The notes: generated from the letters alone by a model not told the origin. A stretch of 64,000 nt of DNA from Cypionkella sp049896245 (GCF_049896245.1 NZ_JAFCTX010000008.1:1-64000); one strand, 5' to 3'. Numbered from the stretch's first letter, positions 20,411 to 29,698 are shown. Made by a program: numbers and translations.

Positions 20411-21598
20411 ATGGCCTGGAAGACGATCGACGATATGGCACTGGCAGGCAAAACCGTGTTGACCCGTGTGGATATCAACGTGCCGATGGAAGACGGCGTG
20501 GTGACGGATGCGACGCGGATCGAAAAGATTGTGCCGACCATTGAGGATCTGATCGCACGCGGGGCGAAAGTGGTGCTGCTGGCGCATTTTGATCGACCAA
20601 AGGGCAAGGTCGTGCCGGAGATGAGTCTTTCGCATGTGAAGGGCGCGTTGGAGGCGGCTTTGGGGCGCAAGGTTGTGTTCGGGGCGGATTGTGTCGGCGA
20701 TGTCGCCAAAGCCGCGATTTCTGAAGCGGCGCAGGGCGATGTGGTTCTGCTGGAGAATACCCGGTTTCATGGCGGTGAGGAAAAGAACGATCCCGCTTTG
20801 GCAGCAGAGATGGCGGCTTTGGGCGATGTGTTCGTGAATGATGCGTTTTCGGCTGCACACCGCGCGCATGCCTCGACTGCTGGGATTGCGGCCTTGCTGC
20901 CGTCGGCGGCGGGGCGGTTGATGGAGGCGGAATTGAAGGCGCTGGAAGCGGCGTTGGGCGATCCGGTGCGGCCTGTTGTGGCGGTTGTGGGGGGTGCGAA
21001 GGTTTCCACCAAGCTGGAACTCTTGGGCAATCTGGTCGGTAAGGTCGATCATCTGGTGATCGGCGGCGGCATGGCGAATACGTTTTTGGTCGCCCAAGGC
21101 GTTGAGGTCGGCAAATCTTTGGCCGAGCGGGATATGGCTGCGACGGCGTTGGAGATTGTTGAGAAGGCCAAGGCTTCGGGCTGCGTGATCCACCTGCCGG
21201 TGGATGTGGTGGTGGCTTGGGCGTTTAAGGCAGGGGCTGAGAATAAGACGGTTTCGGTCAACGCCTGCCCCAGTGATGCGATGATTTTGGATGCGGGACC
21301 GAAGACGGTGGCTGCGCTGACCAAGGTGTTTGAGGGCTGCAAGACTTTGATCTGGAACGGGCCGCTGGGGGCGTTTGAGATTGAACCGTTCAATGCGGCG
21401 ACCAATGCGGCGGCGCGGGCTGCGGCTCGGTTGACGAAGGCCGGGAAACTCGTGTCGGTTGCCGGGGGTGGCGATACGGTGGCGGCTTTGAATCAGGCTG
21501 GGGCTGCGCAGGATTTCACGTTTATTTCGACCGCTGGTGGGGCGTTTCTGGAATGGATGGAGGGCAAGACTTTGCCGGGGGTTGCCGCACTCGGCTGA
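20411..21598 (+). CDS. pgk: Phosphoglycerate kinase
   Basis: 395 aa. The ATG at 20411 is set by the GGAGG at 20401-20405; the frame happens to be open for 250 further codons upstream, antisense to the cyclophilins. It transfers phosphate from 1,3-bisphosphoglycerate to ADP. It shows VLTRVDINVPMEDG, VVGGAKVSTKLELLGNL, WNGPLGAFE and the C-terminal STAGGAFLEWMEGKTLPGV. Confidence 0.98.
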   Translation: MAWKTIDDMALAGKTVLTRVDINVPMEDGVVTDATRIEKIVPTIEDLIARGAKVVLLAHFDRPKGKVVPEMSLSHVKGALEAALGRKVVFGADCVGDVAKAAISEAAQGDVVLLENTRFHGGEEKNDPALAAEMAALGDVFVNDAFSAAHRAHASTAGIAALLPSAAGRLMEAELKALEAALGDPVRPVVAVVGGAKVSTKLELLGNLVGKVDHLVIGGGMANTFLVAQGVEVGKSLAERDMAATALEIVEKAKASGCVIHLPVDVVVAWAFKAGAENKTVSVNACPSDAMILDAGPKTVAALTKVFEGCKTLIWNGPLGAFEIEPFNAATNAAARAAARLTKAGKLVSVAGGGDTVAALNQAGAAQDFTFISTAGGAFLEWMEGKTLPGVAALG

Positions 21599-21910
21599 CT
21601 GTCCACGCGTGGACATGGCTTTTGTTTGTTGTAAATCAAGGAGTTATAAGATCGCTGTAACGGTCTGTTAACCTTGTGACGCGCTGGGATGGCGGCTTCG
21701 CTCCCGGCGCGTTTGCATGTTTGATGCCGGTTGCGCGCCAGGCGTTCGGGCCGTCTGCCGGTTTAGCGTCGCAGAGGCTGCGCCCGTGGGGGGCGGTTGT
21801 CACGGGGCCGCCCCTTTCGGCTTAGACGCGAAAGCCCCGCTCAGGTGCGAATTCTACTGGCGTCGGGGGCGGCTAGTTTGCATGATCGTGGCGTAGAGCG
21901 GGGGGGTGGC
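21599..21910. other. Intergenic region between pgk and the SDR gene
   Basis: About 310 bp with no protein-like frame. A hairpin near 21788-21814 (GGGGCGG pairing with CCGCCCC) is followed by TTTCGG and may terminate pgk. I see no tRNA or known riboswitch here. Confidence 0.4.
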
Positions 21911-22693
21911 ATGGCGATCTGGGCATTGGTGACCGGGGCATCCGAGGGGCTGGGGCGAGAATTCGCCACTTTGGCCGCCAAAGACGGCTTTGATGTGATC
22001 CTCACCGCGCGCTCGGTGGATAAGCTGCAGGCCCATGCGACCAGTCTGCGGCGGGCTTACAATGTGGCGGTTGAGGTTATCCCCGCCGATTTGACCGATC
22101 CGGTGGCTGTCGAACGCCTGTGGGATCAGGCGAGCGACGGGCGGCAGATCGGCGTTTTGGTGAACAATGCGGGGCTTGGCCACAATGGTGATCTGACCGA
22201 TACCGAAGGTTGGCCGCGCGAGGCGGATTCCATTGCGGTGAATGTGATCGCGGCAACCATCCTGCTGAAACGCGCGGCGGCGCATATGAAGGCGCAGGGG
22301 TCTGGGCGGATCATCAATGTGGCGTCCACGGCGGGGTTCATGCCGGGGCCGCATATGGCGGTGTATCACGCGACCAAGGCTTATCTGCTCAGCCTGTCCG
22401 AAGCCGCCGCCGAGGAATTGCGCGGATCGGGGGTGACGGTGACGGCGGTTTGTCCGGGGCCAACGGCGACGCAGTTCTTTGCTGCGGCGCAGGTTGAGAA
22501 GAAGCTGGTGATCTCACGCCTGCCGCTGCCCACGGCGGAAAGTGTCGCGCTTGCAGGCTGGGCTGCGATGAACAATGGGCGCCGCGTGAAGGTGGTGGGC
22601 GGCATGAACAAGCTGTTTGCCTTCGCGCCCCGGCTCGCTCCGCGCCGGATGATCGCTTTTATGGCGGGGATCTTCCTGAAAAAGCGCTGGTAA
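21911..22693 (+). CDS. Short-chain dehydrogenase/reductase
   Basis: 260 aa from the ATG at 21911, preceded by a GGGGGGG-type ribosome site. The Rossmann motif is TGASEGLGREF, NNAG lies in VLVNNAGLGHNGD, and the catalytic Ser/Tyr/Lys are in NVASTAGF and YHATKAY. The sequence resembles the DltE/YqjQ-like classical SDRs. The substrate is unknown. The aldolase gene follows about 80 bp downstream. Confidence 0.9.
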   Translation: MAIWALVTGASEGLGREFATLAAKDGFDVILTARSVDKLQAHATSLRRAYNVAVEVIPADLTDPVAVERLWDQASDGRQIGVLVNNAGLGHNGDLTDTEGWPREADSIAVNVIAATILLKRAAAHMKAQGSGRIINVASTAGFMPGPHMAVYHATKAYLLSLSEAAAEELRGSGVTVTAVCPGPTATQFFAAAQVEKKLVISRLPLPTAESVALAGWAAMNNGRRVKVVGGMNKLFAFAPRLAPRRMIAFMAGIFLKKRW

Positions 22694-22774
22694 AGCCCTG
22701 TTAGCGCAACCAATATTGCGCGGCGCTTGGAACCTTTCTACCACGAAACTGACCTTTCCCTGATGGAGCATAAG

Positions 22775-23704
22775 ATGCGCGCGACCAAAGCAGTTCAGAA
22801 AATTCTTGCCAATTATGAAGGCGAAACCCCTGGCGTGAAGGCCAATCTGTGCCGGATGCTGATGGAGGGGAAACTCGGCGGCACCGGCAAGATGATCATT
22901 CTGCCGGTGGATCAGGGCTTTGAGCATGGACCGGCGCGGAATTTCGCGATCAATCCGGCGGGCTATGACCCGCATTACCATTATCAACTGGCGATTGACG
23001 CCGGACTGAATGCCTTTGCCTCGCCTTTGGGGATGCTGGAAGCGGGCGCGGAGTCTTTTGCCGGACAGATTCCGACGATTTTGAAGGTGAACTCGGCGAA
23101 CTCGCTGATGAGTGACACGGCGGGGAAAAATCAGGCGGTGACGGCGTCGGTCGATGATGCTTTGCGGCTTGGCTGTGCGGCGATTGGCTTCACGATCTAT
23201 CCCGGTTCCGACATGCAGCTGGATATGTATGAAGAAATCGTCGAGATGCGGCGCGAGGCGGCTGCCAAGGGCGTGGCGACGGTGATCTGGTCGTATCCGC
23301 GCGGCGAAGCGATCACCAAAGACGGCGAGACGGCGATTGACGTGGCGGCCTATGCGGCGCAGATCGCGGCATTGCTCGGCGCGCATATCATCAAGATCAA
23401 GCTGTCGACCGATCATCTGATGCTGCCCGAGGCCAAGAAGGTCTATGAGAAAGAGCAGATTGATATCGCCACGCAAGCGGCGCGGGTGAAGCATTGTATG
23501 GACGCAAGCTTTGCCGGGCGGCGGATTGTGGTGTTCTCGGGTGGGGCCTCGAAGGGCGTCGATGCGGTTTATGATGATGCGCGGGCCATTCGCGATGGCG
23601 GCGGCAATGGCTCGATCATCGGGCGCAATTCGTTCCAGCGCAAACGCGAGGATGCTTTGGCGATGTTGAGCAAGTTGGTGGATATCTACAAGGGCAAGGC
23701 CTGA
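22775..23704 (+). CDS. Fructose-bisphosphate aldolase, class I (DhnA/archaeal type)
   Basis: 309 aa, preferred start at the ATG at 22775 (MRATKAVQKILANYEGE); in-frame ATGs at 22763 and further upstream are alternatives. It carries PVDQGFEHGP and GFTIYPGSD, and the Schiff-base lysine is likely in HIIKIKLSTDH. GGASKG and DGGGNGSIIGRNSFQR form the phosphate site. It splits fructose 1,6-bisphosphate in glycolysis, or works in reverse in gluconeogenesis. Its stop overlaps the start of the next gene (TGATG). Confidence 0.9.
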   Translation: MRATKAVQKILANYEGETPGVKANLCRMLMEGKLGGTGKMIILPVDQGFEHGPARNFAINPAGYDPHYHYQLAIDAGLNAFASPLGMLEAGAESFAGQIPTILKVNSANSLMSDTAGKNQAVTASVDDALRLGCAAIGFTIYPGSDMQLDMYEEIVEMRREAAAKGVATVIWSYPRGEAITKDGETAIDVAAYAAQIAALLGAHIIKIKLSTDHLMLPEAKKVYEKEQIDIATQAARVKHCMDASFAGRRIVVFSGGASKGVDAVYDDARAIRDGGGNGSIIGRNSFQRKREDALAMLSKLVDIYKGKA

Positions 23705-24288
23705 TGCGCCGCGCCGCTTTGGCCTTTTGTGGGGCGTTAAGCCTTTGGGTTGGGGCGGCGCCGGCTCAGGATGTTTACATGCCGCCACCAGAGGGCTGGC
23801 CTTGGCTGTTGGGCGACGTTTCTGGCACGCTTGGTAAGAAGGCGGTGGCCTGGCAGACCTATGATTTCTCAATCGGGGCGCTGGATGCTTCGGTTTGGGC
23901 GAGTGAGACGGATGGCGTGGTCGGATTACACATGCGCGCTCTGCCCCCCGGCAAGCCCGAAGCCAAGCGCATGGCGCTGTTTGTGATTGCAGACATTGGC
24001 AAAGTGTTGCGGGTTGGGCCTGCTGCGGGTTCGGTCAAGGTCGATATTCTTCGCTATGACAAGCGAGACGGGCCCCGGATGAGCTCGGAAGGACAAAGTG
24101 CGACGCTGGTGATTGATCGGTTGATGCGCGATCCTGAGAATATCAACAATGGCACGGTCCGCGGCAGCGTGACGGCGCGGCTGTGTCCGGTGAAGTGGAT
24201 TGGAAAGTCATGTCAGGATTTTTCGGCCAAATTTGACACAGGCATGCAGTTTGATGGCACGTTTGAGATCATTGAGGGTGGCAAATGA
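23704..24288 (+). CDS. Secreted protein of unknown function
   Basis: 194 aa with a clear signal peptide (MRRAALAFCGALSLWVGAAPAQD). The mature part is mixed and has no recognisable catalytic motif; two Cys (RLCPVKWIGKSCQDF) may form a disulfide. The ATG overlaps the aldolase stop, so it is translated from the same message, although a functional link to the aldolase is not evident. Confidence 0.7.
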   Translation: MRRAALAFCGALSLWVGAAPAQDVYMPPPEGWPWLLGDVSGTLGKKAVAWQTYDFSIGALDASVWASETDGVVGLHMRALPPGKPEAKRMALFVIADIGKVLRVGPAAGSVKVDILRYDKRDGPRMSSEGQSATLVIDRLMRDPENINNGTVRGSVTARLCPVKWIGKSCQDFSAKFDTGMQFDGTFEIIEGGK

Positions 24289-24405
24289 AGTTTGACGACT
24301 CACTCTGCGCCCATCCGTCATTATTGTGATTCACAAAGCCGTGCGGCTGTGGCAAAGTGATAATACGAACTGCCCCCGATCAGAGGGGTGGACGGTGAGG
24401 CGCAG

Positions 24406-24708
24406 ATGATCCAGACCCAATCCCGGCCCGCCTTTGCTGGCATGTTGTTCTTTATGGCCACCTTCACGCTGGGAAGTTATTTTGCCTTCGCCGCGATTCA
24501 AGGCGATTACGGCGTGTTCCGCCGGGTGCAGATCAATGCCGAAGCGGTGGAGTTGCGGGCCGAGCGCGATCAGTTGCAGGCGGAACTGGCGCGGATGCAG
24601 AACCTGACCAAGCGGCTGTCGGATGATTATCTCGACATTGATCTGCTGGATGAACAACTGCGCGATGTGCTGGGCTATCTGCGCGCCGATGAGGTTGTCA
24701 TTCGTTAG
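24406..24708 (+). CDS. Septum formation initiator (FtsB/DivIC-like)
   Basis: 100 aa from the ATG at 24406, with GTGAGG upstream. It has a short cytoplasmic tail, one membrane segment (residues ~10-32, FAGMLFFMATFTLGSYFAFA) and a coiled coil (AEAVELRAERDQLQAELARMQNL), the plan of FtsB-type divisome proteins. In alphaproteobacteria such a gene is often found near eno/pdh, as here just upstream of pdhA. Confidence 0.8.
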   Translation: MIQTQSRPAFAGMLFFMATFTLGSYFAFAAIQGDYGVFRRVQINAEAVELRAERDQLQAELARMQNLTKRLSDDYLDIDLLDEQLRDVLGYLRADEVVIR

Positions 24709-24860
24709 CGGGCGGCGGGGTGAGCCCCACCCTAAATTGCGTTCTGCGATTCGGATTTTTCTGACAGGCTGGGCTTGTCGATGTGTCGCATGCCTTCGGC
24801 TAACCGGAATGCATTGGCATTCCGGTCTGGATATTTGAGCAGAGAGGATGACCTTAAGCG
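24708..24860 (+). repeat. GC palindrome + GGATATTT intergenic repeat, copy 2
   Basis: A GGGGTGAGCCCC palindrome follows the ftsB-like stop. After the hairpin at 24803-24826 comes GGATATTTGAGCAGAGAGGATGACC. The order matches copies near 3638 and 28798, but with a longer gap between the two parts. The remaining ~145 bp to pdhA hold only the pdhA upstream region. Confidence 0.5.
24803..24826. repeat. Perfect 10-bp stem hairpin
   Basis: ACCGGAATGC-ATTG-GCATTCCGGT is a perfect inverted repeat in the spacer between the ftsB-like gene and pdhA. No T-run follows. It lies inside copy 2 of the GGATATTT repeat (the motif starts at 24829). Confidence 0.7.
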
Positions 24861-25005
24861 CGGCCCGCTTGCTTGAGCGGCGTGATTTTGCTTGGTTGCC
24901 CTGCCCTTTTGCCACGCTGCATTTTCTGTTTTGCGTTATTTCTTCGATGCGATATAGATGGTTTAATACTAAACTATCTTAACAGCGTGACGGGAGGATG
25001 CCGAG

Positions 25006-25995
25006 TTGGCTGCAAAAAAAGCCCCAGAGAAATCAAACGTCTCGAAGGAAGAACTGCTGAAGTTCTACCGCGAGATGCTGCTGATCCGCCGATTCGAGGA
25101 AAAGGCCGGGCAGCTTTATGGCATGGGTCTGATTGGGGGGTTTTGTCACCTCTATATCGGGCAAGAAGCCGTGGTTGTCGGGCTTGAGGCCTGCACAAAG
25201 GAAGGCGACAAGCGGATCACCAGCTATCGTGACCACGGCCATATGCTGGCTTGCGGCATGGAAGCCAATGGTGTGATGGCCGAGTTGACCGGGCGTTCGG
25301 GGGGATACTCGAAGGGCAAGGGCGGCTCGATGCATATGTTCAGCCGCGAGAAGCATTTCTACGGCGGGCATGGCATTGTCGGCGCACAAGTGCCTTTGGG
25401 TGCGGGGCTGGCGTTTGCCGACAAGTATAAGGGCAATGACAATGTGACCTTTACTTATTTCGGTGATGGCGCGGCGAACCAAGGCCAGGTCTATGAGACT
25501 TATAACATGGCGGAACTCTGGGCGCTTCCGGTGATTTTTGTCATTGAGAACAACCACTACGCGATGGGCACCTCGCAGGCGCGCTCGACCAAATCCGAGA
25601 CCTTGTTTGGGCGCGGTCTGGCTTACGGCATTCCGGGTGAGCAGGTCGATGGCATGGATGTGCTGGCGGTGAAAGAAGCCGGGGCGAAGGCCGTGGCACA
25701 TTGCCGGGCCGGTAAGGGCCCGTATATTCTGGAGATGATGACTTATCGCTATCGGGGCCATTCGATGTCGGACCCGGCAAAATATCGCACGCGCGAAGAG
25801 GTCGAGAAGATGAAATCCGAAAAGGATGCCATCGAACATGTCCGCGATCTGCTGCTCAGCGCCGGGCTTTCCTCGGATGAGGAGCTGAAGGCGATTGATA
25901 AGTCGATCAAGGACGTTGTGAACGCGAGCGCCGAGTTCGCCAAGGCCAGCCCGGAGCCCGCACTCGCTGAGCTTTGGACCGATATTTACGCCTGA
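25006..25995 (+). CDS. pdhA: Pyruvate dehydrogenase E1 component, alpha subunit
   Basis: 329 aa. The start is a TTG at 25006, placed 8 nt after GGGAGG; an ATG at 24998 is out of frame. It is the TPP-dependent decarboxylase subunit of the pyruvate dehydrogenase complex. The TPP motif is GDGAANQGQVYETYNMAELW..IENN, and the phosphorylation-loop type motif YRYRGHSMSDPAKYR is present. It is first in pdhA-pdhB-pdhC, with 11-bp gaps between genes. Confidence 0.97.
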   Translation: MAAKKAPEKSNVSKEELLKFYREMLLIRRFEEKAGQLYGMGLIGGFCHLYIGQEAVVVGLEACTKEGDKRITSYRDHGHMLACGMEANGVMAELTGRSGGYSKGKGGSMHMFSREKHFYGGHGIVGAQVPLGAGLAFADKYKGNDNVTFTYFGDGAANQGQVYETYNMAELWALPVIFVIENNHYAMGTSQARSTKSETLFGRGLAYGIPGEQVDGMDVLAVKEAGAKAVAHCRAGKGPYILEMMTYRYRGHSMSDPAKYRTREEVEKMKSEKDAIEHVRDLLLSAGLSSDEELKAIDKSIKDVVNASAEFAKASPEPALAELWTDIYA

Positions 25996-26006
25996 GGGGG
26001 AACACC

Positions 26007-27389
26007 ATGGCAACCGAAGTATTGATGCCGGCGCTTTCTCCGACGATGGAAGAAGGCACTTTGGCCAAGTGGATGGTCAAGGAAGGCGATGTTGTGAAAT
26101 CTGGGCAGATCATTGCCGAGATTGAGACGGACAAGGCGACGATGGAGTTTGAGGCGGTGGATGAGGGCATTGTAGGCCGGATTCTGGTGGCTGAGGGGAC
26201 TTCTGGGGTCAAGGTGAACACCGCGATCATGGTGCTGGTGGAGGCTGGCGAGTCGGCTGATGCAGCGCCTGCCCCGGTGGCGGCGGTTGCTGTAGCGGCT
26301 CCGGTCACTGCTGTGGCTGCCCCGGCGGTGGTTGCCGCTGCGGCAGTGGTTGCGGCCTCGGTTGCGGTGGTATCGAAAGCCTCGGCGGATTGGCCAGAGG
26401 GCACGCCGATGAAGACAATGACGGTGCGCGAAGCTTTGCGTGAGGCGATGGCGGAAGAAATGCGCGCCAATCCGAACGTAATGCTGATGGGCGAGGAAGT
26501 GGGCGAGTATCAGGGCGCTTACAAAATCTCGCAAGGCCTGCTGGCGGAATTTGGCGCGAAACGTGTGGTTGACACGCCGATCACCGAAATGGGCTTTACC
26601 GGCATCGCGGTGGGGGCAGCTTGGGGCGGTTTGAACCCGATCGTCGAGTTCATGACGTTTAACTTCGCGCTGCAAGCCATTGATCACATTCTTAATTCTG
26701 CGGCGAAGACCAATTATATGTCGGGCGGCCAGCTTGGGTGCCCGATTGTGTTTCGGGGTGCCAATGGCGCGGCTGCACGCGTGGGCGCACAGCATAGCCA
26801 GGATTTCGCGGCATGGTATGCGGCTATTCCGGGTCTGCGCGTGGTGATGCCCTATGCGGCGTCCGACGCTAAGGGTTTGTTGAAGCAGGCAATTCGCGAT
26901 CCGAACCCGGTGATCTTCCTTGAGAATGAGATCATGTATGGGCAGTCTTTCGAGGTGCCCGATCTGCCGGATTTCACCATTCCGTTCGGCAAGGCGCGGA
27001 TTTGGCGCGAAGGCACGGATGTGACCATTGTGTCGTTCAGCATTGGCATGAAGTATGCGCTGGAAGCCGCTGATTTGCTTGCAAAAGATGGCATTTCGGC
27101 TGAGGTGATTGATCTGCGCACCTTGCGTCCGATTGATTACGATACGGTGCTTGCATCGGTGCAGAAAACCAATCGTTGCGTGACGGTGGAAGAAGGCTTC
27201 CCAGTGGGGTCAATTGGCGATCATCTGGCCAGCACGATCATGCAGCGGGCGTTTGATTATCTCGACGCGCCTGTTGTGACCTGCACGGGCAAAGATGTGC
27301 CGATGCCTTACGCCGCCAACCTTGAAAAGCTGGCACTGGTGACGACCGCTGATGTGGTCGCCGCCGTCAAATCTGTTTGCTACCGTTAA
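26007..27389 (+). CDS. pdhB: Pyruvate dehydrogenase E1 component, beta subunit with N-terminal lipoyl domain
   Basis: 460 aa from the ATG at 26007 with GAGGGGG upstream. Residues 1-80 are a lipoyl domain (lipoyl Lys in EIETDKATMEFEA), then an Ala/Val/Pro linker, then the E1 beta transketolase part (VREALREAMAEEM, MGEEVGEYQGAYK, QHSQDFAAWYAAIPGL). The fused lipoyl domain is known in Rhodobacter-type PDH. At DNA level the lipoyl domain is nearly identical to that of pdhC, with one long identical run (CCGGATTCTGGTGGCTGAGG and beyond), so gene conversion between the two is likely. Confidence 0.97.
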   Translation: MATEVLMPALSPTMEEGTLAKWMVKEGDVVKSGQIIAEIETDKATMEFEAVDEGIVGRILVAEGTSGVKVNTAIMVLVEAGESADAAPAPVAAVAVAAPVTAVAAPAVVAAAAVVAASVAVVSKASADWPEGTPMKTMTVREALREAMAEEMRANPNVMLMGEEVGEYQGAYKISQGLLAEFGAKRVVDTPITEMGFTGIAVGAAWGGLNPIVEFMTFNFALQAIDHILNSAAKTNYMSGGQLGCPIVFRGANGAAARVGAQHSQDFAAWYAAIPGLRVVMPYAASDAKGLLKQAIRDPNPVIFLENEIMYGQSFEVPDLPDFTIPFGKARIWREGTDVTIVSFSIGMKYALEAADLLAKDGISAEVIDLRTLRPIDYDTVLASVQKTNRCVTVEEGFPVGSIGDHLASTIMQRAFDYLDAPVVTCTGKDVPMPYAANLEKLALVTTADVVAAVKSVCYR

Positions 27390-27399
27390 GGAGGCGATG

Positions 27400-28731
27400 A
27401 TGGCGATTGAGATTCTGATGCCCGCGCTTTCTCCGACGATGGAGGAAGGCACACTGGCGAAGTGGCTGGTGAAAGAGGGCGATGTGGTGAAATCCGGTCA
27501 GATTTTGGCCGAGATTGAAACCGACAAGGCGACGATGGAGTTTGAGGCGGTGGATGAAGGCGTGATTGGCCGGATTCTGGTGGCTGAGGGGACTTCTGGG
27601 GTGAAGGTGAACACTGCGATTGCGGTGTTGCTGGAGGATGGCGAAAGCGCGGATGCGGTTGTTGCTCCGGCAGCTTCAACCGCAGCGGCTCCGGCTGTTA
27701 CGCCAGTTGCTGCTGCGGCTCCGGCTGTTACGCCAGTTGCTGCTGCGGCTCCGGCTGTTGCACCAGTTGCTGCTGCGGCTCCGAAAGCGGCGGGGGCTCG
27801 GGTGTTTGCCTCGCCTTTAGCGCGGCGTATTGCGGCGGAGAAGGGGTTGGATCTGGCCTCGGTTCAGGGGTCTGGGCCGCATGGGCGGATCGTACGGGCG
27901 GATGTTGAAGCGGCCAAAGTGGGTGCTGCACCTGCGCCCGTTGCGGTTGCGGCTGCACCTGTGGCGGAAGCGAAGGTGGCTGCTGCTCCGGCAATGGCGG
28001 CTGGGCCCTCAACCGAAACCGTGCTGAAAACCTATGCGGATCGGCCATTTACCGAAGTAAAGCTGGACGGGATGCGCAAGACGATTGCCGCGCGTCTGAC
28101 CGAGGCCAAGCAAACCGTGCCGCATTTCTATCTGCGGCGTGATATCGAGTTGGATGCGCTGATGGCGTTCCGGGCCGAGTTGAACGCCAAGCTGGAATCG
28201 CGCGGTGTGAAGCTGTCGGTGAATGACTTTGTGATCAAGGCTTGCGCTTTGGCACTGCAACAGGTTCCCACGGCAAATGCGGTTTGGGCAGGCGACCGGG
28301 TGTTGCAGTTTAAGAAATCGGATGTCGCGGTGGCTGTGGCGATTGAGGGCGGGCTGTTTACGCCGGTGCTGCGCGATGCGGAAGCCAAGTCTTTGTCGGC
28401 CCTGTCGGCTGAGATGAAGGATCTGGCAAAACGCGCGCGGGATCGCAAGCTGGCCCCGGCTGAGTATCAGGGCGGCAGCTTTGCGATTTCGAACCTCGGG
28501 ATGTTCGGCATTGATAACTTCGATGCGATCATCAACCCGCCACATGCCGCGATTTTGGCGGTGGGCGCGGGCGTGGCCAAGGCCATCGTCAAGAATGGCG
28601 CTGTGGTGGTGGGCACGGTGATGTCGGTGACATTGTCGGTGGATCACCGGGTGATTGACGGAGCGTTGGGCGCTTTGTTGGTCAATGCGATCAAGGACAA
28701 TCTGGAGAACCCGCTGGCGATGCTGGCGTAA
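27400..28731 (+). CDS. pdhC: Pyruvate dehydrogenase E2, dihydrolipoamide acetyltransferase
   Basis: 443 aa. GGAGG at 27390-27394 favours the ATG at 27400 over the adjacent one at 27397. Order: one lipoyl domain, an Ala/Pro linker encoded by a 30-bp tandem repeat, a peripheral subunit-binding domain (FASPLARRIAAEKGLDLASV), a second Ala-rich linker, and the catalytic domain with DHRVIDGALGA. It transfers the acetyl group to CoA. No E3 gene follows in the window; an intrinsic terminator closes the operon. Confidence 0.97.
   Translation: MAIEILMPALSPTMEEGTLAKWLVKEGDVVKSGQILAEIETDKATMEFEAVDEGVIGRILVAEGTSGVKVNTAIAVLLEDGESADAVVAPAASTAAAPAVTPVAAAAPAVTPVAAAAPAVAPVAAAAPKAAGARVFASPLARRIAAEKGLDLASVQGSGPHGRIVRADVEAAKVGAAPAPVAVAAAPVAEAKVAAAPAMAAGPSTETVLKTYADRPFTEVKLDGMRKTIAARLTEAKQTVPHFYLRRDIELDALMAFRAELNAKLESRGVKLSVNDFVIKACALALQQVPTANAVWAGDRVLQFKKSDVAVAVAIEGGLFTPVLRDAEAKSLSALSAEMKDLAKRARDRKLAPAEYQGGSFAISNLGMFGIDNFDAIINPPHAAILAVGAGVAKAIVKNGAVVVGTVMSVTLSVDHRVIDGALGALLVNAIKDNLENPLAMLA
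27685..27774 (+). repeat. Three 30-bp tandem repeats in the pdhC linker
   Basis: Units start at 27685, 27715 and 27745 with GCGGCTCCGGCTGTTACGCC. The first two are identical and the third has two substitutions. They encode AAPAVTPVAA-type linker repeats, and their number may vary between strains. Confidence 0.9.
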
Positions 28732-28748
28732 GGTCTGGAATAGAGAAT

Positions 28749-28781
28749 GCCCGCCGAGAGTGATCTCGACGGGCTTTTTTT
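28749..28781 (+). terminator. Intrinsic terminator of the pdh operon
   Basis: GCCCGCCGAGA pairs with TCTCGACGGGC (one internal mismatch) across GTGA, followed by seven Ts. It starts 18 bp after the pdhC stop. Confidence 0.9.
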
Positions 28782-28797
28782 CACACGGTTCGCCTTG

Positions 28798-28875
28798 TGG
28801 CAGCGGGCGGGGTTTCACACCCCGCACCCCGTGGGATATTTATGAACAGATGAAACAATTTTAAATAAGTTTTAG
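28798..28875 (+). repeat. GC palindrome + GGGATATTT intergenic repeat, copy 3
   Basis: GCGGGG-TTTCACA-CCCCGC is followed by GTGGGATATTTATGAACAGATGAAACAATTTTA (given in parts: GGGATATTT, ACAGATGAAAC, ATTTTA). It is the best preserved copy of the composite repeat also seen at 3638 and 24708. It separates pdhC from the convergent cysE. Confidence 0.6.
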
Positions 28876-28888
28876 GGGATTTGTGGCG

Positions 28889-29698
28889 TTAGAGTTCGCC
28901 GTTGATCAGCTGATCCATGGTGACCGAGGGCTGCGCGCAGCCTGCTTCGCCGATGACGCGGGCGGGAACACCTGCCACGGTCGTGTTGTGCGGCACATCA
29001 TGCAGCACCACAGAACCGGCGGCGATGCGAGAGCAATGGCCGACATGGATATTGCCCAGCACCTTGGCCCCTGCCCCGATCATCACGCCATCGCCGATCT
29101 TGGGGTGGCGGTCACCGTCTTCTTTGCCAGTGCCACCCAAGGTGACGGAATGCAGCATCGAGACATTGTCGCCGACCACGGCGGTCTCACCAATGACGAT
29201 GGAATGGGCGTGGTCGATCATGATGCCTTTGCCGATGCGGGCATTGGGGTGGATGTCGACGCCGAAGACTTCCGAGCCGCGCATCTGCACGAAATAGGCC
29301 ATATCCTTGCGGCCATTCTGCCACAGCCAATGGCCGATGCGGTAGGCTTGGATCGCCTGATAGCCTTTGAAGAACAGGATCGGCTGGATGAAGCGCAGGC
29401 AGGCCGGGTCACGGTCAAACACCGCCGTCACATCAGCGCGGGCGGATTGGCCGAGTTCTGGGTCAGAGGAATAGGCCTCATCCGCGATTTCGCGCAGGAT
29501 TTGCTCGGACATCTCGCCGGACGCCAGTTTCAGCGAGAAACGATAGGCCAGAGCGCGTTCCAGGCTGGGATGGTGCAACAAGCTGGAATGGATCAGGCCA
29601 CCGAGCAGGGGTTCGGCCCGGACCATGTCGAAGGCTTCCTCGCGCACGCGGCGCCAAACGGGATCCAGAGGGCTGATTTTAGCGCTGGTTTCGGCCAT
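28889..29698 (-). CDS. cysE: Serine O-acetyltransferase
   Basis: 269 aa from the ATG at 29696-29698, set by AGGAGA upstream; a longer open frame to 29821 is not family-like. It makes O-acetylserine for cysteine synthesis. The N-terminal helical domain (DPVWRRVREEAFDMVRAEP) and the C-terminal left-handed beta helix (DIHPNARIGKGIMIDHAHS, VGDNVSMLHSVTLGGTGK) are complete. cysE commonly flanks the GTA cluster in Rhodobacterales. Confidence 0.96.
   Translation of the reverse strand: MAETSAKISPLDPVWRRVREEAFDMVRAEPLLGGLIHSSLLHHPSLERALAYRFSLKLASGEMSEQILREIADEAYSSDPELGQSARADVTAVFDRDPACLRFIQPILFFKGYQAIQAYRIGHWLWQNGRKDMAYFVQMRGSEVFGVDIHPNARIGKGIMIDHAHSIVIGETAVVGDNVSMLHSVTLGGTGKEDGDRHPKIGDGVMIGAGAKVLGNIHVGHCSRIAAGSVVLHDVPHNTTVAGVPARVIGEAGCAQPSVTMDQLINGEL

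Noticed and set aside
27685..27774. Tandem repeats as a possible CRISPR array
   Set aside because: The repeats have no spacers, are in frame and encode the PdhC linker. No CRISPR array or cas gene was seen in the window.
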